A stretch of DNA of 18,027 nucleotides from Proteobacteria bacterium UBA3588. Lineage in GTDB: Bacteria; Pseudomonadota; Gammaproteobacteria; Thiohalomonadales; Thiohalomonadaceae. The translations under genes were made by a program, and so were the position numbers. How positions within the stretch are numbered: position 1 is the stretch's first letter; each line of letters begins with the position of its first letter. The stretch covers positions 1 through 18,027 of the forward strand of contig DFMR01000066.1 of NCBI GenBank assembly GCA_002376325.1, read 5' to 3'. Of the stretch, positions 1 to 5,353 are shown one piece after another. Under the pieces are notes generated by a model, which worked only from the letters and a program-made list of their open reading frames with translations, searched no databases and was not told where the DNA came from.

Positions 1-9
1 TGACCCCAT
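1..9 (-). CDS. possible 5' end of a minus-strand gene running off the left edge
   Basis: On the minus strand an ATG with its first base at position 9 (Met-Gly-Ser...) follows directly after the sequence AGAGGAGGCT, which contains a perfect AGGAGG Shine-Dalgarno core. That core is itself present twice in tandem. The aligned spacing to the ATG is only about 2 nt, shorter than usual. Only three codons are visible, so no product can be named. The zinc-ribbon gene ends 63 nt upstream on the same strand, so the two could form one operon. This rests only on the ribosome-binding-site pattern. Confidence 0.25.
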
Positions 10-30
10 AGCCTCCTCTTAGCCTCCTCT
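9..30. repeat. 11-bp tandem duplication carrying an AGGAGG core
   Basis: The unit TAGCCTCCTCT occurs twice back to back (9-19 and 20-30). On the minus strand each copy reads AGAGGAGGCTA, so a full-strength Shine-Dalgarno motif is duplicated just before a candidate ATG. This is seen directly in the sequence. Any functional effect is inference. Confidence 0.6.
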
Positions 31-72
31 CGTCATATCGTTGATCAGCGTCCGTAATTTTCGTTTCCGTTA

Positions 73-408
73 TCACTTCTTGAACAACTCATCCAGCGGA
101 TTGGCTGCCGGTTTGGATTCCGTTCCCGCGCCGCCGAACAGCGCGTCGAGCTCACTGTGTGCAGTGTCATTGGCATCGCCACTATAAGCGTCGGGATTGA
201 ACAGGAACCAGTCGCAGAAATTGGCGTGGTCGCGTTCGCGTGGAACCTCGGCGCGCTGCTCGCGGCAGGCGTTGTTGTAACGCGGATCGAAATGACGGCA
301 CTGACGACAGACATAGAGGTCGGCGGCGCAGGCGGGGCACCGGGCGTAGCGCGACAAGGGCAGCGGCACCTGTTCGAGCGAGGCGCCGCAGTTCCAGCAT
401 TGGGACAT
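73..408 (-). CDS. small zinc-ribbon protein, function unknown
   Basis: The protein has 111 residues and eight cysteines: C4/C7, C24/C27, C34/C37, C48 and C65. CxxC knuckles such as CWNC and CPAC suggest one or two structural zinc sites of the zinc-ribbon type. A conserved-looking NFCDWF motif follows at about 63-68, and the acidic tail ends in LDELFKK. There is no signal peptide or membrane helix, so it is probably cytosolic. The start at 408 is supported by GGAG seven bases upstream. Proteins of this shape occur as uncharacterised single-copy genes in Gammaproteobacteria, and no function is claimed. It is transcribed divergently from the lemA operon across a 315-bp gap. Confidence 0.8.
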   Translation of the reverse strand: MSQCWNCGASLEQVPLPLSRYARCPACAADLYVCRQCRHFDPRYNNACREQRAEVPRERDHANFCDWFLFNPDAYSGDANDTAHSELDALFGGAGTESKPAANPLDELFKK

Positions 409-723
409 ATCGGGTCTCCGGTGATATTCAGGCCGATGCCGGACACGGTAGCGCGGAGCCGGCGTCGACGGTAGTCCTTCGTCGACCTAACGCGGCCACC
501 CGTGGGAACCGATCCATCGGGCGATGGTCGAATCCGCAACCATCGCCCGGCGAAGCCTGGCTCCCACGAGTTGCCAACTGAAAGCTCCTAACGTGGCACC
601 AATTCGGAACACTTATTCAGCCCCGGCGCGCGCACTGACGCTGAGTTGCCATGTGCCCCATGGCCATTCCGCTGCTATCATAGGGCATCCGTAACGCTTG
701 CCTATATCCAGAGGAATACCCTG
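409..723. other. 315-bp divergent intergenic region
   Basis: This region separates the zinc-ribbon gene (minus) from lemA (plus). It holds the palindromic element at 501-568. The 155 bases after that contain a TTGCCA (646-651) and a TATCAT (676-681), but they are 24 bp apart, too far for a standard sigma-70 promoter. No convincing ORF or RNA was found. Promoters for both flanking genes must lie here but cannot be placed with confidence. Confidence 0.6.
501..568. repeat. REP-like extragenic palindrome
   Basis: Two nested inverted repeats are visible. The outer arms are CGTGGGAACC (501-510) and GGCTCCCACG (559-568), with one mismatch. The inner arms are GGGCGATGGT (519-528) and ACCATCGCCC (539-548), a perfect 10-bp match around a 10-nt loop. 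The minus-strand reading starting CGTGGGAGCC, followed by GGCTTCGCC-like sequence, resembles the interspersed REP-type palindromes of many Gammaproteobacteria. It lacks a T-tract and sits between divergent promoters, so it is not an intrinsic terminator. Genome-wide copy number cannot be judged from this window. Confidence 0.65.
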
Positions 724-1329
724 ATGCCCAAGTTGCACGCCGTAATGAGAGGTTCCGTTTTTATAGTGATGCTGGGGATCGTGCTGACACTGTCCGGCTG
801 CGGCATCAATAACATTCCCGCCGACAAGCAGCAGGTGGATGCCAGCTGGAGCCAGGTGATGAACGAATATCAGCGACGTACGGATCTGATACCGAATCTC
901 GTCGCCACGGTCAAAGGTTATGCTACGCATGAGGCGGACGTACTGGAAGCCGTGACGACAGCTCGCGCCAAGGTCACGCAGACCAAGATTCCCGCCGATA
1001 TCCTCACCAATCCCAAGGCGTTTCACCAGTTCGAGCAGAACCAGGCGACGCTGAGCGGGGCGCTGTCGCGACTCATGATGGTGACGGAGAATTACCCGAA
1101 CCTGAAGGCCAACCAGAATTTTCTGACCCTGCAATCGCAACTGGAAGGGACCGAAAACCGCATCGCCGTGGCGCGCCGCGACTATATCCTGGCGGTGCAG
1201 CAGTACGATACGGAACTCACCACCTACCCGGGGCGCTGGTACCACTCGCTGCTGTACTCGAACTACAAGATGATCCAGAACTTCACGATCTCGGAACAGG
1301 CGCAACAGGCGCCCAAAGTAAAGTTCTAG
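724..1329 (+). CDS. lemA: LemA family lipoprotein
   Basis: The 201-residue protein has an N-terminal hydrophobic segment ending in a lipobox (LSGC, Cys at about 26), predicting lipoprotein processing. The rest is the helical LemA domain, recognised by the family hallmarks YQRRTDLIPNLV near the N-terminus and SRLMMVTENYPNLKAN in the middle, with ENRIAVARRDY and a closing YPGRWYHSLLY segment. The ATG at 724 is preceded by GAGG nine bases upstream. An in-frame upstream ATG at 646 lacks a site and would bury the signal peptide. LemA proteins are envelope proteins of poorly known role and are commonly encoded next to TPM-domain proteins, as here: the next gene starts three bases after the stop or up to about 50 bases downstream. 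Confidence 0.93.
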   Translation: MPKLHAVMRGSVFIVMLGIVLTLSGCGINNIPADKQQVDASWSQVMNEYQRRTDLIPNLVATVKGYATHEADVLEAVTTARAKVTQTKIPADILTNPKAFHQFEQNQATLSGALSRLMMVTENYPNLKANQNFLTLQSQLEGTENRIAVARRDYILAVQQYDTELTTYPGRWYHSLLYSNYKMIQNFTISEQAQQAPKVKF

Positions 1330-1332
1330 GCC

Positions 1333-2166
1333 ATGTCGCCGCGTGAAATGAGGTTCGAGTTCGGCATGCTGCAAATTCTTATGCGACGCCTTGTTGGTGT
1401 GGGCCTGCTGTTATGCATCGCGTTGGCCGCGCCTGCCTTCGCAGCCGGCAACGCCTTGGATGCCGGCATGCCGGCGTTTCCGACGCTGACCGGGCCGGTG
1501 GTGGATCAGGCGCATCTGTTGCCGACGGCAGTCTTCGACAGTCTGTCGCAAAAGCTCGCCGCATACGCCGGCAAAAACGGCACGCAACTGGTCGTCGTGA
1601 CCGTTCCGACGCTAAACGGCTATCCCATCGAATACTACGGCTATCAATTGGGACGCCATTGGGGCATCGGCCAAAAGGGCAAGAACAACGGTGCGCTGCT
1701 TATCGTGGACGTCGGCGAGAAGCGCGTGCGCATCGAAGTGGGTTACGGCCTGGAAGGTACGCTCACGGATGCCCAAAGTTCCAATATCATTAACAGCATT
1801 ATCTTGCCGCGATTCAAGAAGGGCGATTACGCCGGCGGTATCGTCGCGGGTACCGATGGGATTCTCGCTGTGCTTGGTGGTCAGCAGGGCACCGCACCGA
1901 AGCAGACGGCGCGTGCGCACTCAGGCACAGGATTCCTCATGCTACTCATCATCGTGTTCTTCGTCTTTCCGCTGTTTGGGTCGATTTTTGGTCGCCGCCG
2001 TCTAGCTGGGCGTAACAGCGGCAGTGGCTGGCTGGCCTGGTTGTTGTTGGGGATGCTGGGCGGCGGCGGCGGCGGTGGATTCGGCGGCGGCGGCGGCGGC
2101 GGCTTCGGCGGATTCTCGGGCGGCGGCGGATCGTTTGGCGGCGGCGGTGCCTCGGGAGGCTGGTGA
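1333..2166 (+). CDS. TPM-domain protein, exported, with Gly-rich C-terminal tail (YgcG type)
   Basis: From the first possible ATG the protein has 277 residues. The likely signal peptide begins at the internal ATG at 1366 or 1381 (MRRLVGVGLLL...) and ends at APAFA, so the mature start is more certain than the initiation codon. None of the four in-frame ATGs (1333, 1348, 1366, 1381) has a clear ribosome-binding site. A TPM domain follows (GPVVDQAHLL, then GTQLVVVTVP, NNGALLIVDV, RVRIEVGYGLEG), then a membrane helix (LMLLIIVFFVFPLFG), a basic stretch, a second short hydrophobic segment and a Gly/Phe/Ser-rich tail. TPM domains occur in bacterial YgcG and plant Psb32. The protein probably sits in the inner membrane facing the periplasm and works with LemA. 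Confidence 0.9.
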   Translation: MSPREMRFEFGMLQILMRRLVGVGLLLCIALAAPAFAAGNALDAGMPAFPTLTGPVVDQAHLLPTAVFDSLSQKLAAYAGKNGTQLVVVTVPTLNGYPIEYYGYQLGRHWGIGQKGKNNGALLIVDVGEKRVRIEVGYGLEGTLTDAQSSNIINSIILPRFKKGDYAGGIVAGTDGILAVLGGQQGTAPKQTARAHSGTGFLMLLIIVFFVFPLFGSIFGRRRLAGRNSGSGWLAWLLLGMLGGGGGGGFGGGGGGGFGGFSGGGGSFGGGGASGGW

Positions 2167-2169
2167 AAC

Positions 2170-2790
2170 ATGATTAAATTCTCAGAGCAGGACAAGGCCC
2201 GGATCACGGCGGCGATTTGCGCCGCCGAAAAGAACACCAGCGGCGAATTCGTTACGGTGGTGGCACGGATCAGCGATCATTATGTATTTCTTCCTCTGCT
2301 GTGGGGAGCCGTTGTCGCGTTGCTACTGCCCGGCGTCTTCATTCTGTCCTCCATTCCGCTCTCCTTGATCCATGTGTATCAGATGCAACTGGTGGTCTTT
2401 ATAGCGCTGACCGCGCTGTTTCTATTCGTTCCGGAACTGCACTTGCGGCTGGTTCCCAAGCGGGTAAAGCATTCGCGCGCAAGTCGCCTCGCAAAGGCCC
2501 AGTTCTATCAGCAGGGCGTACACATGACCAAGCATCACTCGGGCGTGCTGTTCTTTGTCTCCCTGGCGGAACACTACGTGGAAATCGTGGCGGACCAGGG
2601 TATTCACGAGAAGATCGGCGAGGCCCGCTGGCAAGGGATTGTCCAGATATTCGTCACCCATATGCAAAAGGGCGAGGTGACAGAAGGATTTATTGCGGCC
2701 GTCGATACTTGCGGCGCCGCCATGGCCGAGCACTATCCGCGGGACGCGGACGATGTGAACGAACTCTCCGACGGCTTGATTGAAATATAA
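2170..2790 (+). CDS. membrane TPM-domain protein
   Basis: The 206-residue protein begins three bases after the preceding stop, with GGGAGG inside the upstream gene as its ribosome-binding site, so it is translationally linked. Its N-terminus (FSEQDKARITAAICAAEKNTSGEFVTVV) and C-terminal half (HSGVLFFVSLAEHYVEIVADQGI, then GFIAAVDTCGAAMAEHYP) are the two halves of a TPM-type fold. Two hydrophobic helices at about 40-62 and 70-90 are inserted between them, an arrangement common to the second TPM protein of lemA clusters. It is predicted to be an inner-membrane protein with soluble domains on one side. Biochemical activity is unknown; phosphatase labels for this family come from distant homologues. 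Confidence 0.88.
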   Translation: MIKFSEQDKARITAAICAAEKNTSGEFVTVVARISDHYVFLPLLWGAVVALLLPGVFILSSIPLSLIHVYQMQLVVFIALTALFLFVPELHLRLVPKRVKHSRASRLAKAQFYQQGVHMTKHHSGVLFFVSLAEHYVEIVADQGIHEKIGEARWQGIVQIFVTHMQKGEVTEGFIAAVDTCGAAMAEHYPRDADDVNELSDGLIEI

Positions 2791-2859
2791 GGCTTCTCGC
2801 GTAATGGGTAGGGCCGGCACTCAACGCCGCTACCCGCCATGGACTGAAATCGTGGGACG

Positions 2860-3090
2860 GTGCCAAGGATGATATTCGGCTTAGGAATGAACGTCCCCGT
2901 TTTACCGGAACTGACGATTGAAATGACCAGAAGCCCGTCTGCCGCGCTCTACGTTGTGGTGTTGGTGGCCGTCATCGTTGGCGTGGATTTCGTGTTCTTT
3001 CGGCATCGCTTCTGGGAGCGGCTAATGGTGAACATCAGCATTGTCCTGGTGTTTGCCGCTTTTTATTTGAGATTCCTGAAGAACCCATAG
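2860..3090 (+). CDS. small two-helix membrane protein, unknown function
   Basis: The 76-codon ORF has two predicted transmembrane helices (SAALYVVVLVAVIVGVDFVFF and MVNISIVLVFAAFYLRFL) joined by a short basic loop (RHRFWERL). The longest frame begins with GTG at 2860, but ATG codons at 2869, 2887 and 2923 are also possible; no site decides the start. It lies 69 bases after the second TPM gene on the same strand and may be the last gene of the lemA operon. The coherent hydrophobic pattern and the convergent neighbour argue that it is real. No family is recognised. Confidence 0.6.
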   Translation: MPRMIFGLGMNVPVLPELTIEMTRSPSAALYVVVLVAVIVGVDFVFFRHRFWERLMVNISIVLVFAAFYLRFLKNP

Positions 3091-3137
3091 GCTGCGCGCC
3101 GCGACACCAAGAACTCGGACCGGAACCGTCGTTTCTC

Positions 3138-3695
3138 TCAGTCACCAATGGAGCGAATGACTCTTGCAGGATTTCCGCCGACGAGCGTGTTCGGCGGTAC
3201 ATCCTTGGTGACGACGGAACCGGCCGCAACGACCGAGTTCTCGCCCACTGTTACGCCACCGATGATGGTTGCGTTGGCTGCAATCCATACATTTCTTTCA
3301 ATCACGATGGGGTTTGCGACAACCAAGGCGCGCCGCAGATGGGGCTCGATGGGATGACCGGAAGTGATGATGCTTACGTTCGGCCCGATCATCACATCGT
3401 CGGCAATCTCAAGCCCGCCCAGGTCGTAAAAGGTGCAATTCTGATTAACGAATATATTGCGCCCGACACTGATATCGGGTCCGCCGGTTGTGTAGAAGGG
3501 AGGGATGAGCAAGAAGCTGTCATCCACCCTTTTGTCGATAAGCTCACTGAACAAGGCTCGGACTTCATCCGCATCGTTGAACGTCAGCCGGTTGAGCTTT
3601 GCGGTGATGGCCATAGCTCGCTTGACGCTCGCCAACATGGCTGCGGACTCCGGCGTTCCCCTCGGAATTCTCTTGGTGCGATCGTCGTTCGGCAT
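3138..3695 (-). CDS. sugar O-acetyltransferase, left-handed beta-helix (Maa/LacA/NodL type)
   Basis: The 185-residue protein has the short helical N-terminus of the maltose/galactoside acetyltransferase family followed by hexapeptide repeats: VGRNIFVNQNC, IADDVMIGPNVSI, then the loop with the catalytic histidine in TSGHPIE, and a C-terminal run from IVIERNVWIAANATI to VAAGSVVTKDVPPNTLVGGNPA. It transfers acetyl from acetyl-CoA to a sugar hydroxyl in the cytosol; the substrate cannot be told. The ATG at 3695 follows GAGGAA at close spacing. An in-frame GTG at 3767 overlapping the MFS stop would add 24 residues, but these are encoded within and just past a REP-like palindrome and are unlike the family, so it was not chosen. 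Confidence 0.88.
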   Translation of the reverse strand: MPNDDRTKRIPRGTPESAAMLASVKRAMAITAKLNRLTFNDADEVRALFSELIDKRVDDSFLLIPPFYTTGGPDISVGRNIFVNQNCTFYDLGGLEIADDVMIGPNVSIITSGHPIEPHLRRALVVANPIVIERNVWIAANATIIGGVTVGENSVVAAGSVVTKDVPPNTLVGGNPARVIRSIGD

Positions 3696-3746
3696 TTTCC
3701 TCGGCCTAAAGTTGAGTGGCCGCAAACAGCGGGATGAAACGCGAAT

Positions 3747-3778
3747 GATGCGGTTCGCTGCGCTCACCGCATCCTACG
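3747..3778. repeat. REP-like palindrome overlapping the 3' end of the MFS gene
   Basis: Inverted arms GATGCGGT (3747-3754) and ACCGCATC (3766-3773) flank an 11-nt loop, TCGCTGCGCTC, followed by CTACG. On the minus strand this reads CGTAGGATGCGGTGAGCGCAGCG and onward, a sequence pattern recognised from interspersed palindromes in many proteobacterial genomes. The MFS stop codon (3764-3766) lies inside it, so the last few transporter residues are repeat-encoded. There is no T-tract. Confidence 0.7.
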
Positions 3779-5002
3779 GGATATCCCCCCGTTGCTCCGC
3801 TCGCGCCGCCACAACAATACGGCGAGCGGTATGGTTACGGTGAGCAGCGCAGTCACGCCCAGCAGCGCGGACGTACCGCCGAAGCGCTGCATCGCCTCCA
3901 GGCCGATGATCGGACCGAAACTGCCGCCGAGGTCGCCCAGCACCTGATAGACGCCGATGGCGCGGCCGTAGCTGGCGCCGGGAACCAGTTCGCCGATGAA
4001 CAGGATCATCGGCACGTTGATCGCGCCGACGCCGATGCCGATCAGGATGAGGGCGGTGGCCGCGTGCATGGTCTGCGTCGCCAAGGCCAGCGTGAGGAAG
4101 CCGCTGATGAGTGCGGCGATGCCGACGGCGATCGCGGGGGTCTTGTGCTGGGTGCGATCAATGCGCTTTCCGACCCACCAGGAGACCAGCGCGGAGCTGC
4201 CGATCATCAGCGCCATCAATCCGCCCGCCGTGCCTTCCGTGCCCCAGCCATGCAGAGCGAAGTGGCGCTCATGCACCAGCAGCACCAACACGGAGAGGAT
4301 CACCCCTTGTACCGCAAAGAACATGAAAAAGTTAAATAACCAGACGTTCCACAAAGGCCCTCTACGCAGCAAATAGCGCAGCGTCAAGGTGGGCATCCGT
4401 GCACCTGCAACGGCCGCCGGTTCCGTCCGGATTCCGGAGGGGGCGTAGCGCCAGGCGATCAGCGCACCGACAAAGGTGATTGCTGCGGCGGTGAGGAAGG
4501 CGGCACCCGCTGAGAAGTCGGCGGCGACCACGCCGCCGAGCACCAGGCCCGCCGGCATGCCGATACTCATGGACATGCGCACCTTGGCGGTGGCGAGGCC
4601 GCGCTCGCTGGCGTCGCTGAACACCAATGCCGCGGTCAGCACACCAATCATCAACAACGAGGAGCCGACGCCCCACAGCGCACGTCCGCCGAGGAACCAC
4701 GCGGCGGGATGGTTGCTGTGCACGCCAACGTAAAAGCAGAGCGTCGAGAAGGCCTCGACCAACATGCCGAGGATCAACGGCCAACGGGCGCCGATGCGGT
4801 CCACCACGATGCCGGTCAGCGGATTAACCGCCAGACGCGTGATCCGGTTGAGTGAGAGGATCAGGCCGATCAGCGCGGCGGAGATACCGAGCTGGAGACC
4901 GAGCAGGGGCAGGATCGGAAATACCACGCCGCCACCGAGACCCCCGGTGAAGGCGAGAGTGGAGAGCGCCAGGATATGGCGATTACGCGGACCTGCACTC
5001 AC
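3764..5002 (-). CDS. MFS transporter, 12 TM
   Basis: The protein has about 412 residues from the GTG at 5002. TM1 carries TGGLGGGVVFPILPL, and the loop 2-3 signature of the major facilitator superfamily is present (NPLTGIVVDRIGARWPLI). The halves are split by a cytoplasmic loop around RTEPAAVAGARMP. It resembles drug/proton antiporters, but the substrate is unknown. The open frame continues to an ATG at 5092, but those 30 codons read as non-family sequence and have no ribosome-binding site. The GTG overlaps the stop of a 47-codon ORF as GTGA, suggesting translational coupling, or alternatively an N-terminal frameshift. The last residues come from a REP-like element. Confidence 0.87.
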   Translation of the reverse strand: MSAGPRNRHILALSTLAFTGGLGGGVVFPILPLLGLQLGISAALIGLILSLNRITRLAVNPLTGIVVDRIGARWPLILGMLVEAFSTLCFYVGVHSNHPAAWFLGGRALWGVGSSLLMIGVLTAALVFSDASERGLATAKVRMSMSIGMPAGLVLGGVVAADFSAGAAFLTAAAITFVGALIAWRYAPSGIRTEPAAVAGARMPTLTLRYLLRRGPLWNVWLFNFFMFFAVQGVILSVLVLLVHERHFALHGWGTEGTAGGLMALMIGSSALVSWWVGKRIDRTQHKTPAIAVGIAALISGFLTLALATQTMHAATALILIGIGVGAINVPMILFIGELVPGASYGRAIGVYQVLGDLGGSFGPIIGLEAMQRFGGTSALLGVTALLTVTIPLAVLLWRRERSNGGISRRMR

Positions 5003-5142
5003 GACCGGAACAGGGTCAGCACGCCGGCTGACAACCGCAATTCCAGTGGCGGACGCGGTGAGCGGCCACCGAAGGAGGCGGCGGTGCCGCACTGCTGCGG
5101 TTCAGCGACAGGACGGGCGCCGAGCAACAGGCGTTCGGGCAT
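4999..5142 (-). CDS. 47-codon ORF overlapping the MFS start (leader peptide or frameshifted N-terminus)
   Basis: This short ORF starts MPERLLLGARPVAE and ends LTLFRS. It has the best initiation signals of the locus: GAGG seven bases before the ATG at 5142, and a TACAAT -10 box about 33 bases upstream. Its TGA (5001-4999) overlaps the GTG start of the MFS gene by GTGA. There is no signal peptide or membrane helix, and two Cys-free basic stretches flank a single Cys. It could be a real small protein or leader coupled to the transporter, or the N-terminus of the transporter displaced by one base change. No homologue is recognised. Confidence 0.4.
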   Translation of the reverse strand: MPERLLLGARPVAEPQQCGTAASFGGRSPRPPLELRLSAGVLTLFRS

Positions 5143-5174
5143 AGCGGCACCTCGGTTGCGTTGAGAGATCGCGG

Positions 5175-5201
5175 ATTGTACGGCAACGAACCTCATGGAA
5201 A
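5175..5201 (-). promoter_or_regulatory. candidate sigma-70 promoter for the 47-codon ORF/MFS unit
   Basis: On the minus strand TTTCCA (5201-5196) and TACAAT (5180-5175, five of six consensus bases) are 15 bp apart. The expected transcript start is near 5168, giving a 5' leader of about 26 nt before the ATG at 5142. The -35 box is weak and the spacer short, so the call rests mainly on the -10 box and its position. Confidence 0.4.
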
Positions 5202-5353
5202 CGATAATGGATCGCCTGCCGCCTTGATGGAGCGGTAGATACCGTCTGGGAACGCTCTGCAGATGAGCGCGAATGACCGACCCGATGTAATTGATGATTA
5301 TCGGCGTGTATTCGCGTGCATGCGCGAATCGACGTTTTTGTTCCTGTTGTGCC

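Noticed and set aside
646..681. TTGCCA and TATCAT as a lemA promoter
   Set aside because: The spacer would be 24 bp, well outside the sigma-70 range.
3696..3767. GTG at 3767 as the acetyltransferase start with a GTGA overlap
   Set aside because: The added residues are encoded partly by a REP-like palindrome and do not resemble the family N-terminus; the ATG at 3695 has its own ribosome-binding site.
5291..5304. TTGAT-N4-ATCGG, a partial FNR-like box
   Set aside because: The second half matches only three of five bases, the dyad does not extend, and it is about 155 bp from the nearest downstream start with no matching -10.
5310..5338. Hairpin ATTCGCG/CGCGAAT followed by TTTTT, resembling a plus-strand intrinsic terminator
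   Set aside because: No plus-strand gene lies upstream, and on the minus strand, where the genes are, no T-tract follows the stem.
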